64,000 nt of DNA. It comes from Qipengyuania sp. JC766 (lineage in GTDB: Bacteria; Pseudomonadota; Alphaproteobacteria; Sphingomonadales; Sphingomonadaceae). The position numbers and the translations under genes were made by a program. Positions 38,516 to 46,569 of the stretch are shown in pieces (within the stretch, counting starts at the first letter, position 1; every line of letters starts with the position of its first letter). The notes under the pieces are model-generated. The model searched no databases and had not been told where the DNA came from. It saw nothing but the letters and a program-made list of their open reading frames with translations. Location: positions 186,001-250,000 of the forward strand of contig NZ_JBFEFL010000001.1 in assembly GCF_040717445.1 (NCBI RefSeq), given 5' to 3'.

Positions 38516-40339
38516 TTGGCCGACGAAACCGACCTGGACCGTTTCAAGCGTGCGCTGACCGGCACGGCGCGCGCGCTTGCGCGCGAACCGGAAGTGGAAG
38601 TCGCCTGGAGCGCGGATGCGCCGAGCGCGTCCGGCCGCAACTTCCGGGTGCCCTTGCCGGGCCGCACCCTGCCGGCCGGACAGGCGGGCGAGGCCCGCGG
38701 CTTTGCCGACAGCTTCGCACTGAAGCTGCGCCATCACGACGCCGCACTGCACGAGGCGGAAGCGCCGCCCGAGCCGGTCGCACGCGCATGCTACGACGCT
38801 GTCGAGCAGGTGCGGTACGAGGCACTGGGTGCCAATGCCTTCGGCGGGATCCGCGACAATCTCGATGCCGCGGTCGAACTGCGGACGGCATCCGATCCCA
38901 TTGCCCGGGCGCAGAGCGCGAACGACGTACCGTTGCAGACGGCGCTGGGGTTGCTGCTGCGCGAAAAACTGACCGGCGCGGACATTCCGGTCCGGGCGCA
39001 GGCGGGCGTCGACATGGTCCGCACCTTCATCGAGGAAAAGACGGGCGGCGATTTCGAGGCGCTGGCGCTTTCGCTGGACGACCAGCGCGCGTTCCAGAGC
39101 CTGACGCTCGACCTGCTGCGCCAGCTGGAACTCACCCGCCCGTCGGACGAAACGCCCGACGCGGATGACGGCGGCGACGAAGAGGACGGCCCGGAAGAAC
39201 AGGACGACGAAGGCGACGAGGAAGAGTCCGGATCCGAGGAACCGCAGGCCACCGAAATGGCCGGCGAGATGGCCGAGGGCGAAGGCGACGGCGACGCCGA
39301 CGGCGAATCTGAAATCTCGCAGGACGACGCCGATGGGGAGCCGGGTGAAGATGGCGAGGGCAGCATGCAGCCTGTCCGCCCGAACCGGCCGTGGACAGAT
39401 ATTCCCGGCGATTTCGAATACAGCTTCTTCACCGACCGGTTCGACGAGGTCATCGAGGCGCCGGAACTGTGCGACAGCGAGGAACTCGACCGCCTGCGCC
39501 AGTATCTCGACAGCCAGCTGACCGGGCTGCAATCGGTCGTCACGAAGCTCGCCAACCGGCTCCAGCGCCGCCTGATGGCCCAGCAGAACCGCAGCTGGGA
39601 CTTCGACCAGGAAGAGGGCATGCTGGATGCGGCGCGGCTGGCGCGCGTGGTCATCAGCCCCGGCCATTCGCTGAGCTACAAGGTCGAGCGGGATACCGAG
39701 TTCAAGGACACGATCGTCACCCTGCTGATCGACAATTCGGGATCGATGCGCGGCCGTCCGATCAGCATTGCCGCGATCAGTGCGGACATCCTTGCGCGCA
39801 CGCTGGAGCGCTGCGGTGTGAAGACCGAGATCCTTGGCTTCACCACGCGCGCCTGGAAGGGCGGGCAGGCGCGCGAAAGCTGGCTCGCGGACGGCAAGCC
39901 GCCCAACCCCGGACGGCTCAACGATTTGCGGCACATCGTCTACAAGAAGGCGGACGAACCGTGGCGCCGCGCGCGTCGCAACCTCGGCCTGATGATGCGC
40001 GAAGGGCTGCTCAAGGAGAATATCGATGGCGAGGCGCTGCTATGGGCGCACCAGCGCCTGCTGGCCCGGCCGGAAGACCGCCGCATCCTGATGGTGATCA
40101 GCGACGGCGCCCCGGTCGATGACAGCACGCTCAGCGTGAATTCCGCCGGCTATCTCGAACAGCACCTGCGCCGCGTCATCGAATGGATCGAGAAGCAGTC
40201 GCCGGTCCAGCTCGCCGCGATCGGCATCGGTCACGATGTGACGCGGTATTACCGTCGGTCCGTCACGATCATGGATGTCGAGCAGCTGGGCGGCACCATC
40301 ATCGAACAGCTTGCCGGCCTGTTCGAGGTGGAGACATGA
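38516..40339 (+). CDS. cobT: CobT, large subunit of the aerobic cobaltochelatase (orphan copy)
   Basis: The 607-residue product has the CobT N-terminal domain, a very acidic Asp/Glu-rich central segment (about 200-285), and a C-terminal von Willebrand A domain with the MIDAS motif DNSGS at 406-410. CobT works with CobS and CobN to insert cobalt in vitamin B12 synthesis. cobS is usually adjacent in related genomes, but no cobS or cobN is present here. The start is a TTG at 38516 without a clear ribosome-binding site. The stop overlaps the next gene (ATGA). Confidence 0.92.
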   Translation: MADETDLDRFKRALTGTARALAREPEVEVAWSADAPSASGRNFRVPLPGRTLPAGQAGEARGFADSFALKLRHHDAALHEAEAPPEPVARACYDAVEQVRYEALGANAFGGIRDNLDAAVELRTASDPIARAQSANDVPLQTALGLLLREKLTGADIPVRAQAGVDMVRTFIEEKTGGDFEALALSLDDQRAFQSLTLDLLRQLELTRPSDETPDADDGGDEEDGPEEQDDEGDEEESGSEEPQATEMAGEMAEGEGDGDADGESEISQDDADGEPGEDGEGSMQPVRPNRPWTDIPGDFEYSFFTDRFDEVIEAPELCDSEELDRLRQYLDSQLTGLQSVVTKLANRLQRRLMAQQNRSWDFDQEEGMLDAARLARVVISPGHSLSYKVERDTEFKDTIVTLLIDNSGSMRGRPISIAAISADILARTLERCGVKTEILGFTTRAWKGGQARESWLADGKPPNPGRLNDLRHIVYKKADEPWRRARRNLGLMMREGLLKENIDGEALLWAHQRLLARPEDRRILMVISDGAPVDDSTLSVNSAGYLEQHLRRVIEWIEKQSPVQLAAIGIGHDVTRYYRRSVTIMDVEQLGGTIIEQLAGLFEVET

Positions 40340-41010
40340 ACGTCTCGGACGCCGTCGTGACCCGCCGTTCGGTCCGCGCATTTCTCGATACGCCTGTCGA
40401 TCGGGATGTCCTCACCCGCATCCTCGAAAAGGCGCGACGTGCTCCCTCGGGCGGCAATACGCAGCCCTGGCACGGGATCGTCCTCACCGGCGATCCGATG
40501 CAGCGCCTGTTCTCCCGGATCGCCGAGGAGTTTCCCAAGGGGCGCGGTGCGCACCAGCCGGAGTACCATATCTATCCGCCCGAACTCGATGGCGCCTACG
40601 AGGAACGCCGGTTCGGCGTGGGAGAGGACCTGTACGGCGCGCTGGAGATTGCCCGGGAAGAGAAGGGCAAGCGCCTGATGTGGTTCGCGCGCAATTTCCA
40701 GGCCTTCGGGGCACCGGTCCTGATGCTGGTCCATACGCCCAAATATATGGGGCCGCCGCAATGGTCGGACATCGGCATGTGGCTGCAGACGATCGCCCTG
40801 CTGCTGCGCGAGGAAGGGCTGGACTGCTGCTTCCAGGAAGCATGGGCGGTCTATTCGCCGCAGATCCGCGAGGTCGTCGACATTCCGGACGATCACATCT
40901 TCTTCTGCGGCGTCGCGATCGGCTACCGGGACCCGGACGATCCGGTGAACAGGTTCGACGTCAGGCGCGCTTCGCTGGACGAGGCGATCCGCTGGGAGGG
41001 TTGGGACTGA
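40336..41010 (+). CDS. Nitroreductase family protein
   Basis: The 224-residue product has the nitroreductase FMN-binding opening '[17 protein letters not shown]' and '[13 protein letters not shown]'. The C-terminal part contains '[20 protein letters not shown]' and '[16 protein letters not shown]'. These enzymes reduce nitroaromatics, quinones or related substrates using FMN and NAD(P)H. The ATG overlaps the cobT stop, so it is co-translated with cobT; a functional link is not known. Confidence 0.9.
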   Translation: MNVSDAVVTRRSVRAFLDTPVDRDVLTRILEKARRAPSGGNTQPWHGIVLTGDPMQRLFSRIAEEFPKGRGAHQPEYHIYPPELDGAYEERRFGVGEDLYGALEIAREEKGKRLMWFARNFQAFGAPVLMLVHTPKYMGPPQWSDIGMWLQTIALLLREEGLDCCFQEAWAVYSPQIREVVDIPDDHIFFCGVAIGYRDPDDPVNRFDVRRASLDEAIRWEGWD

Positions 41011-41017
41011 AGTTCCC

Positions 41018-41041
41018 CATTCCGGCGCTTGCGCTGGAATG
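41018..41041. repeat. Inverted repeat before cysS, REP-like
   Basis: CATTCCGGCGC (41018-41028) pairs with GCGCTGGAATG (41031-41041), 11 bp with one G-T pair, lying between the nitroreductase stop and the cysS start. Inverted repeats of this wording (CATTCCAGCGC...) are common between sphingomonad genes. It could attenuate transcription into cysS. Confidence 0.55.
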
Positions 41042-41064
41042 ATGCCGGTGCGATTGCGCCGCGC

Positions 41065-42501
41065 ATGACACAGCGCACTCTCTCGCTCTTCAACTCGCTC
41101 ACGCGCAGTTTGGAAACCTTCGAACCGATCCACCCGGGCGAAGCGCGCGTCTATACCTGCGGTCCGACGGTCTACAACTACCAGCATGTCGGCAACATGC
41201 GCGCCTACATCTTTGCGGACACGCTGGGCCGCGCCCTGCGCTGGGCCGGGTACGACCTTACCCACGTGGTCAACATCACTGATGTCGGCCACCTGACGAG
41301 CGACGCCGATGCGGGCGACGACAAGATGGAGAAGGCCGCGGCAAAAGCCGGCAAGAGCGCGTGGGATATCGCGGCCCATTACCAGCAGGTATTCGAGGAC
41401 GATCTCGCCCGGCTGAACGTCCGCAAGCCGCAACATCCCAAGGCGACCGACTATGTCGAGGCGATGATCGAATGGGGCAAGTCGATCGAGGAAAAGCACT
41501 GCTATCGCCTCGAAAGCGGGCTATATTTCGATGTCTCGACCGTGCCCGATTACGGCCGGCTGGCCCGTGCCGTTACCGACGAGGGCGAGGGCCGGATCGA
41601 GACGGTCGAGGGCAAGCGCAACGCGGCCGACTTCGCGATCTGGCGCACGACTCCCTCCGGGGAAACCCGCCAGATGGAATGGGACAGCCCGTGGGGCCGC
41701 GGGGCGCCGGGCTGGCATATCGAATGCAGCGTGATGAGCGCCGAGCTGCTCGGCCATCCGTTCGATATCCACACCGGCGGGATCGATCACAGGGAGATCC
41801 ACCACCCGAACGAGATCGCGCAGAACCAGGCCCACAACTGCTCCGAGAAATCGGGCGCGAACATCTGGATGCACAACAACTTCCTGGTCGACCGGCGCAG
41901 CGGCGAACTGGGCAAGATGAGCAAGTCGAGCGGCGAGTTCCTGACGCTCCAGGCACTGGTCGACCGGGGTTTCCATCCGCTCGCATATCGCCTCCTCTGC
42001 CTGCAGGCCCACTACCGCAGCGAACTCGAATTCACGTGGGATGGGCTCGGTGCGGCGCTGACCCGGCTCAAGCGCATGGTGATGGCGGCGGAGCGGCTGA
42101 AGGAGGACGGGGCGGGAAGTCCGGAGCATCCGAAGTTCGCACCTCTCCGCGAAAAGTTCGCCGTAGCCGTATCCGACGATCTCAACACGCCCATCGCGCT
42201 CGTGGCGCTGGAAGAGGCACTCGCGGTCAAGAAGGTCGACGGATCGGTCAAACGCGCCGTCGTCGAGGAAATGGATGCGGTGCTCGGGCTGGAGCTGTTC
42301 GCCCTGTCACGTACCGATTTGCGCCTGCGGCCTGCCAGTGCCGAACTGCGCGAGGAGGAGATAGAGGCGCAGCTCGTCCGCCGCCGGGAAGCCCGCGCCG
42401 CGAAGGATTTCGCGACATCCGATGCGATCCGTGCCGAGCTTGCCGGCAAGGGTGTCGAGGTCATGGACGGCGACCCGCTGGGCTGGGAGTGGGCGCTGTG
42501 A
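41065..42501 (+). CDS. cysS: Cysteinyl-tRNA synthetase
   Basis: The 478-residue class I synthetase has the Zn-binding 'YTCGPTVYNYQHVGNMRAY' N terminus (Cys32; the HIGH motif reads HVGN at 41-44), 'HIECSVMS' and 'GGIDHREIHHPNEIAQ' as further zinc ligands, and the KMSKS loop as 'GKMSKSSGEF'. It charges tRNA-Cys. The ATG at 41065 was chosen from the family start. The stop overlaps the GTG start of the next gene. Confidence 0.98.
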   Translation: MTQRTLSLFNSLTRSLETFEPIHPGEARVYTCGPTVYNYQHVGNMRAYIFADTLGRALRWAGYDLTHVVNITDVGHLTSDADAGDDKMEKAAAKAGKSAWDIAAHYQQVFEDDLARLNVRKPQHPKATDYVEAMIEWGKSIEEKHCYRLESGLYFDVSTVPDYGRLARAVTDEGEGRIETVEGKRNAADFAIWRTTPSGETRQMEWDSPWGRGAPGWHIECSVMSAELLGHPFDIHTGGIDHREIHHPNEIAQNQAHNCSEKSGANIWMHNNFLVDRRSGELGKMSKSSGEFLTLQALVDRGFHPLAYRLLCLQAHYRSELEFTWDGLGAALTRLKRMVMAAERLKEDGAGSPEHPKFAPLREKFAVAVSDDLNTPIALVALEEALAVKKVDGSVKRAVVEEMDAVLGLELFALSRTDLRLRPASAELREEEIEAQLVRRREARAAKDFATSDAIRAELAGKGVEVMDGDPLGWEWAL

Positions 42502-43436
42502 CCGTTGCCGTCCTCTCTTCGCTGATCCGGCCGCTGGTCGAGCCGCGCCTGCCCGACGGGATCGAGGCACGCTGGTTCATGTCGAAGGAGGAGGCGCTGG
42601 AACTGGCGCCAGAGGCCGAGATCGGCTGGTTCGATTTCCAGCAGCCAGAACCGATGGTGGAAGTCGCGCGCGCGGCGACGCGGCTTCGCTGGTTGAACTC
42701 GATTTATGCCGGGCTCGATTTCCTGCCGCTGGATATCCTCGCCGAGCGCGGCGTGGTGGTGACCAACGGTGCGGGCATCAATGCGATCACCATCGCCGAA
42801 TACACGGTCATGCTGATGCTGGCCCATGCCAAGGGCTACCGCGACGTCGTGCGCGCGCAGGACCGGCACGAGTGGCTGCAGGACAGCCCGGGCAAGCGGG
42901 AGCTCGCCGGATCGAAGGCGCTGCTCCTCGGCTATGGCGCGATCGGCAAGCTAGTCGAACGCCGCCTTTCCGCGTTCGACGCGGAGGTTACCGTGGTGCG
43001 CCGTTCCCCGGGGCCGGGCACGCTCGGCCCGGACGAGTGGCGCGATCGGCTGGGCGAGTTCGACTGGATCATCCTGGCGGTCCCGGCGACGCCGGAAACC
43101 GAGGGCATGATCGGCGCTGAGGAACTCGCAGCGATGAAGCGCGAGGCCGTGCTGGTGAACATCGCGCGCGGCACGGTGGTGGACCAGGACGCGCTGGTCG
43201 AGGCGCTTCGCACGAAGCGGATCGAGGCGGCGCTGCTGGACGTGACGGACCCCGAGCCGCTGCCGCAGGACCACCCGCTCTGGTCGCTTGAGAACGCGCA
43301 GGTCACCATGCATCTTTCGGGCCGGGCACAGACGCTCATGTTCAAGCGCAGCGCGGACCGGTTTATCGAGAACCTCGCGCGGTGGCAGGCGGGCGAGCCG
43401 GTGAGCCCGCAGATGGACTTGCGGCTGGGATATTGA
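42498..43436 (+). CDS. D-2-hydroxyacid dehydrogenase
   Basis: The 312-residue product has the NAD(P)-binding 'LLGYGAIGKLVERR' (GxGxxG at 145-150), 'NIARGTVVDQDALVEAL' with the catalytic arginine region, and 'VTMHLSG' with a conserved histidine near the C terminus. This family reduces glyoxylate, hydroxypyruvate or similar 2-oxoacids, and the substrate cannot be read from sequence. The GTG start at 42498 overlaps the cysS stop (GTGA). It is followed by a candidate stress promoter and the aldehyde dehydrogenase. Confidence 0.9.
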   Translation: MTVAVLSSLIRPLVEPRLPDGIEARWFMSKEEALELAPEAEIGWFDFQQPEPMVEVARAATRLRWLNSIYAGLDFLPLDILAERGVVVTNGAGINAITIAEYTVMLMLAHAKGYRDVVRAQDRHEWLQDSPGKRELAGSKALLLGYGAIGKLVERRLSAFDAEVTVVRRSPGPGTLGPDEWRDRLGEFDWIILAVPATPETEGMIGAEELAAMKREAVLVNIARGTVVDQDALVEALRTKRIEAALLDVTDPEPLPQDHPLWSLENAQVTMHLSGRAQTLMFKRSADRFIENLARWQAGEPVSPQMDLRLGY

Positions 43437-43437
43437 A

Positions 43438-43463
43438 GGAACGGCAGGGGCGGGGCCGCCGTT
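43438..43463 (+). promoter_or_regulatory. Candidate EcfG (general stress) promoter before the aldehyde dehydrogenase
   Basis: GGAAC (43438-43442) is followed after exactly 17 bp by CGTT (43460-43463), matching the alphaproteobacterial EcfG consensus GGAAC-N16/17-CGTT. It lies 25 bp before the ATG of the aldehyde dehydrogenase gene and directly after the stop of the dehydrogenase gene. Confidence 0.55.
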
Positions 43464-43488
43464 GGTGTCTCGAACGAAGGAGACTCCC

Positions 43489-44922
43489 ATGGCGCAGCTC
43501 GCCGACACCTATCCCCTCTACCTGTGCAACAAGGCGGAGCAGCCCAACACCGACCTTTCGGTGACGGACAAGTTTACCGGCGAAGTCGCCTTCCGCACCG
43601 CGCTCGCCACGCCGGAGATCATCGACCGGGGCATCGTCGGCACGGTCGAGGCGACCGAACCGATGGCGCGCATGGCCAGCTACGAACGCAAGGCCGTGCT
43701 CGATCATTGCGTCGACCGGTTCAAGGAACGCTTCGACGAGCTGGCCTACGCCCTGTGCGTCGAGGCCGGGAAGCCGATCGGCGACAGCGAGGGCGAGGTC
43801 ACCCGCCTGATCGACACCTTCCGGATCGCGGCGGAGGAGTCCGTCAGGCTGGGCGGCGAGGTCATGCCGCTCGACATTTCCGAGCGCGCCCGCGGATACC
43901 AGAGCATCTGGAAGCGCGTGCCGCTCGGCCCGTGCAGCTTCATCAGCCCGTTCAACTTCCCCCTGAACCTTGCCGCGCACAAGATCGCGCCGGCGATCGC
44001 GGTCGGCTGCCCCTTCATTCTCAAGCCTGCCAGCAAGACGCCGCTGGGCGCGCTCATCATCGGGGAGGTGCTGGCCGAAACCGACCTGCCCGAAGGCGCG
44101 TTCTCCATCCTGCCCTGCTCGCGCGACGGGGCGGAGTTGTTCACGGTGGACGAACGCCTCAAACTGCTGAGCTTCACCGGGTCGGATGCGGTCGGCTGGG
44201 CACTCAAGGCGAAGGCGGGCAAGAAGAAGGTCGTGATGGAACTGGGCGGCAATGCCGCGGTTGTGATCGACCACGACGCCGACCTGGAGGATGCGCTGCA
44301 GCGGGTCATCAAGGGCACCTACTACCAGTCGGGCCAGAGCTGCATTTCGGTCCAGCGCATCCTGATCCACGAGGACGTGTACGACCGTTTCCGCGACATG
44401 CTGGTGGAGGAAGCGAAGAGCCTGAAGGCAGGCGACCCCAAGGACCGCGACACCTTCATCGGCCCGATGATCGACGAGGACGATGCGAAGCGCCTGAAGG
44501 GCTGGATCGACGAGGCGGTCGCGAACGGTGCAACGCTCCTGTGCGGCGGCGGGCGCGACGGGCTGATGCTGGAAGCGACCCTGCTGGAGGATGTCGACCG
44601 GGACGCGAAGATCGTCAACGAGGAGGCCTTCGGTCCGGCGGCGGTGCTGATGAAGTTCTCCGATTTCGACGAGGCGCTGGCGGAAGTGAACCGCAGCGAG
44701 TTCGGCCTGCAGGCAGGCATCTTCACGCGCGACCTGTTCAAGGTGCTGGACGCGTGGGACCGGCTGGAAGTCGGCGGCATCTGCGTGAACGAGATCCCCA
44801 GCTACCGCGTGGACAACATGCCCTATGGCGGGGTGAAGAACTCGGGGCTGGGGCGCGAAGGCGTGCGCTTCGCGATGGAAGACATGACGGAGATCCGCAA
44901 CCTCGTCATCCGGCGCGGGTGA
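43489..44922 (+). CDS. Aldehyde dehydrogenase
   Basis: The 477-residue product has the ALDH signatures: Glu251 in 'MELGGNA', Cys285 in 'SGQSCISVQR', 'FISPFNFPLNLAAHKIAPA' for the nicotinamide pocket, and 'NEEAFGP'. It oxidises an aldehyde to the acid with NAD(P). The ATG at 43489 follows an AAGGAG site. A candidate EcfG promoter lies just upstream, suggesting a stress-related role in aldehyde detoxification, but the substrate is unknown. Confidence 0.93.
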   Translation: MAQLADTYPLYLCNKAEQPNTDLSVTDKFTGEVAFRTALATPEIIDRGIVGTVEATEPMARMASYERKAVLDHCVDRFKERFDELAYALCVEAGKPIGDSEGEVTRLIDTFRIAAEESVRLGGEVMPLDISERARGYQSIWKRVPLGPCSFISPFNFPLNLAAHKIAPAIAVGCPFILKPASKTPLGALIIGEVLAETDLPEGAFSILPCSRDGAELFTVDERLKLLSFTGSDAVGWALKAKAGKKKVVMELGGNAAVVIDHDADLEDALQRVIKGTYYQSGQSCISVQRILIHEDVYDRFRDMLVEEAKSLKAGDPKDRDTFIGPMIDEDDAKRLKGWIDEAVANGATLLCGGGRDGLMLEATLLEDVDRDAKIVNEEAFGPAAVLMKFSDFDEALAEVNRSEFGLQAGIFTRDLFKVLDAWDRLEVGGICVNEIPSYRVDNMPYGGVKNSGLGREGVRFAMEDMTEIRNLVIRRG

Positions 44923-44962
44923 CGGGGCGTATTGTCGGACGGACTGGCCGGGCGGCGCGCGG

Positions 44963-45034
44963 TCAGAAGACCTGCGCCGTCGCCCCCGTTGCCCACAGCA
45001 GGAACCCGAACAGTCCGACGATCGCGAGTTTCAT
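44963..45034 (-). CDS. Possible 23-residue hydrophobic peptide
   Basis: A minus-strand ATG at 45034, preceded by GAGAGG, opens a 23-codon frame encoding MKLAIVGLFGFLLWATGATA followed by QVF. It is a hydrophobic, signal-like or single-helix peptide. A TTGACA box (complement at 45087-45092) lies about 50 bp upstream, though its -10 box is weak. It could be a small membrane protein or a degraded remnant. Confidence 0.4.
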   Translation of the reverse strand: MKLAIVGLFGFLLWATGATAQVF

Positions 45035-45280
45035 GATGGTTGCCTCTCTCTTCCCCGATTGCAGGTAGGCCCGTCATCGGCCCCGCTGTCAACCGGACAT
45101 GGACCGCTGTATGCCTTTGAAACGAAAGGGGGAACGGACGGTTTGTGAGCATCTGCTACATGCGCCGAAATCCGGATAATTCCGTAATAGCAAGGGGTTG
45201 CATTCGCAGGTGCCCCGGCAGGCCAAGCGCGACGACACACCCTGTCGGCCCGCAGGTGTGACTTTCGCTCCGGGGATCAG
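45035..45280. other. Intergenic stretch without a convincing gene
   Basis: Between the small peptide and the 110-residue gene I see a minus-strand TTGACA box (complement at 45087-45092) and no RNA gene. A 33-codon plus-strand frame (45160-45261) has no support. GTGACT and AGTCAC form a weak inverted repeat near the downstream stop. Confidence 0.5.
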
Positions 45281-45613
45281 TCACGCATCCTCCAGCAGCA
45301 GGATTTCGCACGTGACGGTCATTCGCGGGGCGGGCAGCAGGACGTGGTCCACCGCGACCACGTCCGCCGAAGCGACCAGCCGGCCGGCAATCGCGAATTC
45401 GTGGTCGGGGAGCAGCGCCACGAACCGTTCGCCGGCTTCGACCGCCGGCGCGCCGGTAAAGACCAGCTCGAGCGTATGGCGCGATCCGGCAAAGGTGATG
45501 CTGGCCCACGCGCGTTCGGCGTGGGCGATCAGTTCGGCCTGATCGCCCGCCAGTGCCATGACGGCACGGCGCAGTTTCTCGCCGGCGGAGCGGGGGACGA
45601 ACCTACCGTGCAT
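45281..45613 (-). CDS. Unknown 110-residue protein in the SOS-box operon
   Basis: The 110-residue product starts 'MHGRFVPRSAGEKLRRAVMA' and has an alternating helix/strand pattern ending in a strand-rich region ('VVAVDHVLLPAPRMTVTCEI'). I recognise no family. It has no signal peptide or membrane segment. It overlaps the end of the upstream helix-turn-helix-like gene by 11 bp, so the two are translated from one message. The divergent promoter holds an SOS box, so damage-inducible expression is the best available clue to its role. Confidence 0.7.
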   Translation of the reverse strand: MHGRFVPRSAGEKLRRAVMALAGDQAELIAHAERAWASITFAGSRHTLELVFTGAPAVEAGERFVALLPDHEFAIAGRLVASADVVAVDHVLLPAPRMTVTCEILLLEDA

Positions 45614-45791
45614 CGGCCATCTCCTGGTAGGCGCGCATGAAGGTTTCGACCCGCCGCTCCATCGGCGTGCCGGGCGTGCGGCCACGCCTGAGGTCGTGGA
45701 CGAAACGCGGGTCGCGTGTGGCGAGCCGCCCGAATTTGGTGGGCGGCATGTCGTGCTTGCGCAGGAATTTCTCGATGGACCGGATGAGCAT
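45603..45791 (-). CDS. Compact helix-turn-helix-like protein in the SOS-box operon
   Basis: The 62-residue basic product 'MLIRSIEKFLRKHDMPPTKF' continues with 'GRLATRDPRFVHDLRRGRTP', which resembles a small phage Cro-like or XRE helix-turn-helix. The start at 45791 was chosen because an upstream in-frame ATG at 45857 would cross the SOS box. The gene is first in a two-gene operon with the 110-residue protein. Confidence 0.7.
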   Translation of the reverse strand: MLIRSIEKFLRKHDMPPTKFGRLATRDPRFVHDLRRGRTPGTPMERRVETFMRAYQEMADAR

Positions 45792-45835
45792 GGATGTTCC
45801 TTGTTTGGCTGACGAATCGAGGCTCGCGCTGCGAG

Positions 45836-45850
45836 GAACAAATATGGAAC
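45836..45850. promoter_or_regulatory. LexA SOS box in the divergent promoter
   Basis: GAAC (45836-45839), seven bases, GAAC (45847-45850): read on the minus strand this is GTTC-N7-GTTC, the alphaproteobacterial LexA site, with CATATT (a -10-like hexamer) in its spacer. It lies 45 bp before the ATG of the minus operon. LexA binding there would block that promoter. Confidence 0.75.
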
Positions 45851-45864
45851 AAACCAAATCCTAC

Positions 45865-45900
45865 TTGTCTAGGAAAATTCCTATCGCTATGGAAATTCGA
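45865..45900 (+). promoter_or_regulatory. Promoter and likely operator of the S24 repressor gene
   Basis: TTGTCT (45865-45870) and TATGGA (45888-45893) are 17 bp apart, so transcription would begin at about the A of the ATG at 45900, giving a leaderless message. The inverted repeat AGGAA-AA-TTCCT (45871-45882) fills the spacer and a related GGAAATTC (45891-45898) follows. No ribosome-binding site is visible. Confidence 0.5.
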
Positions 45901-46556
45901 TGAGCGACATGACCCGTGACGAGATGATTGCCCGCGCGCGCCTGCACGATCTGGCGCAGGTGCGCGGCGTCAGCCTCAAGGGCCTGTCCGAAATGCTGGG
46001 AAAGAATAGCGCGTATCTTCAGCAGTTTATGACGCGCGGAACGCCGCGCCGCCTGCAGGAGGACGACCGGCGGACGCTGGCGGAATTCTTCGGCGTGGCG
46101 GAAACGGAGCTGGGCGGGCCGGAGGAAAAATCCTCACGCCGCGCGAGTCGCGGGGACTGGGTAGACGTGCCGCGCCTGCCGCTGGGCGCATCGGCCGGCC
46201 CGGGCGCGCTGGCGGCGGAGGAACAGGCGTTCGACGGCTTCCGCTTCTCCCGCCGCTGGCTGCGCGAGCAGGGGCTGGGCGATGCGCAGCTGTCCGCGAT
46301 CACGGTGGAAGGGGATTCGATGGAGCCGGTGCTGCGCGACGGCGACGAAGTCCTCGTCGACCGCACCCCGCGCCCCTTCCAGGACGGTATTTACGTCCTG
46401 CGCCACGGAGAGGCCCTGCTGGTCAAGCGCGTCTCCAGCCGAGGCGCGGGCCGCTTCCTGCTGGTGAGCGCCAACAAAGCCTACCCGCCGATCGAGGTCT
46501 CCGCCGGAGAAATCGACATCATCGGCCGCGTGGTCTGGAAGGGCGGGCGAGTGTGA
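45900..46556 (+). CDS. S24-family self-cleaving repressor (LexA/CI-like)
   Basis: The 218-residue product has an N-terminal DNA-binding region (about 10-60, 'GVSLKGLSEMLGKNSAYLQQ') and a C-terminal S24 domain with catalytic Ser140 ('EGDSMEPVLRDGDEV') and Lys176 ('LLVKRVSS'). An Ala99-Gly100 pair ('ASAGPG') just before the protease domain is the likely self-cleavage site. It is distinct from the housekeeping LexA, which has a winged N terminus. RecA-stimulated cleavage during damage would relieve its repression. It is divergent from the SOS-box operon and is followed closely by a Sel1-like gene. Confidence 0.88.
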   Translation: MSDMTRDEMIARARLHDLAQVRGVSLKGLSEMLGKNSAYLQQFMTRGTPRRLQEDDRRTLAEFFGVAETELGGPEEKSSRRASRGDWVDVPRLPLGASAGPGALAAEEQAFDGFRFSRRWLREQGLGDAQLSAITVEGDSMEPVLRDGDEVLVDRTPRPFQDGIYVLRHGEALLVKRVSSRGAGRFLLVSANKAYPPIEVSAGEIDIIGRVVWKGGRV

Positions 46557-46569
46557 GGAGGCGATCCGA

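Noticed and set aside
45160-45261. 33-codon plus-strand frame between the small peptide and the SOS operon
   Set aside because: No ribosome-binding site, basic random-looking sequence and no similarity that I recognise.
45900-46556. Housekeeping LexA
   Set aside because: The C-terminal S24 domain fits, but the N terminus lacks the LexA winged-helix wording and looks like an XRE/phage-type repressor.
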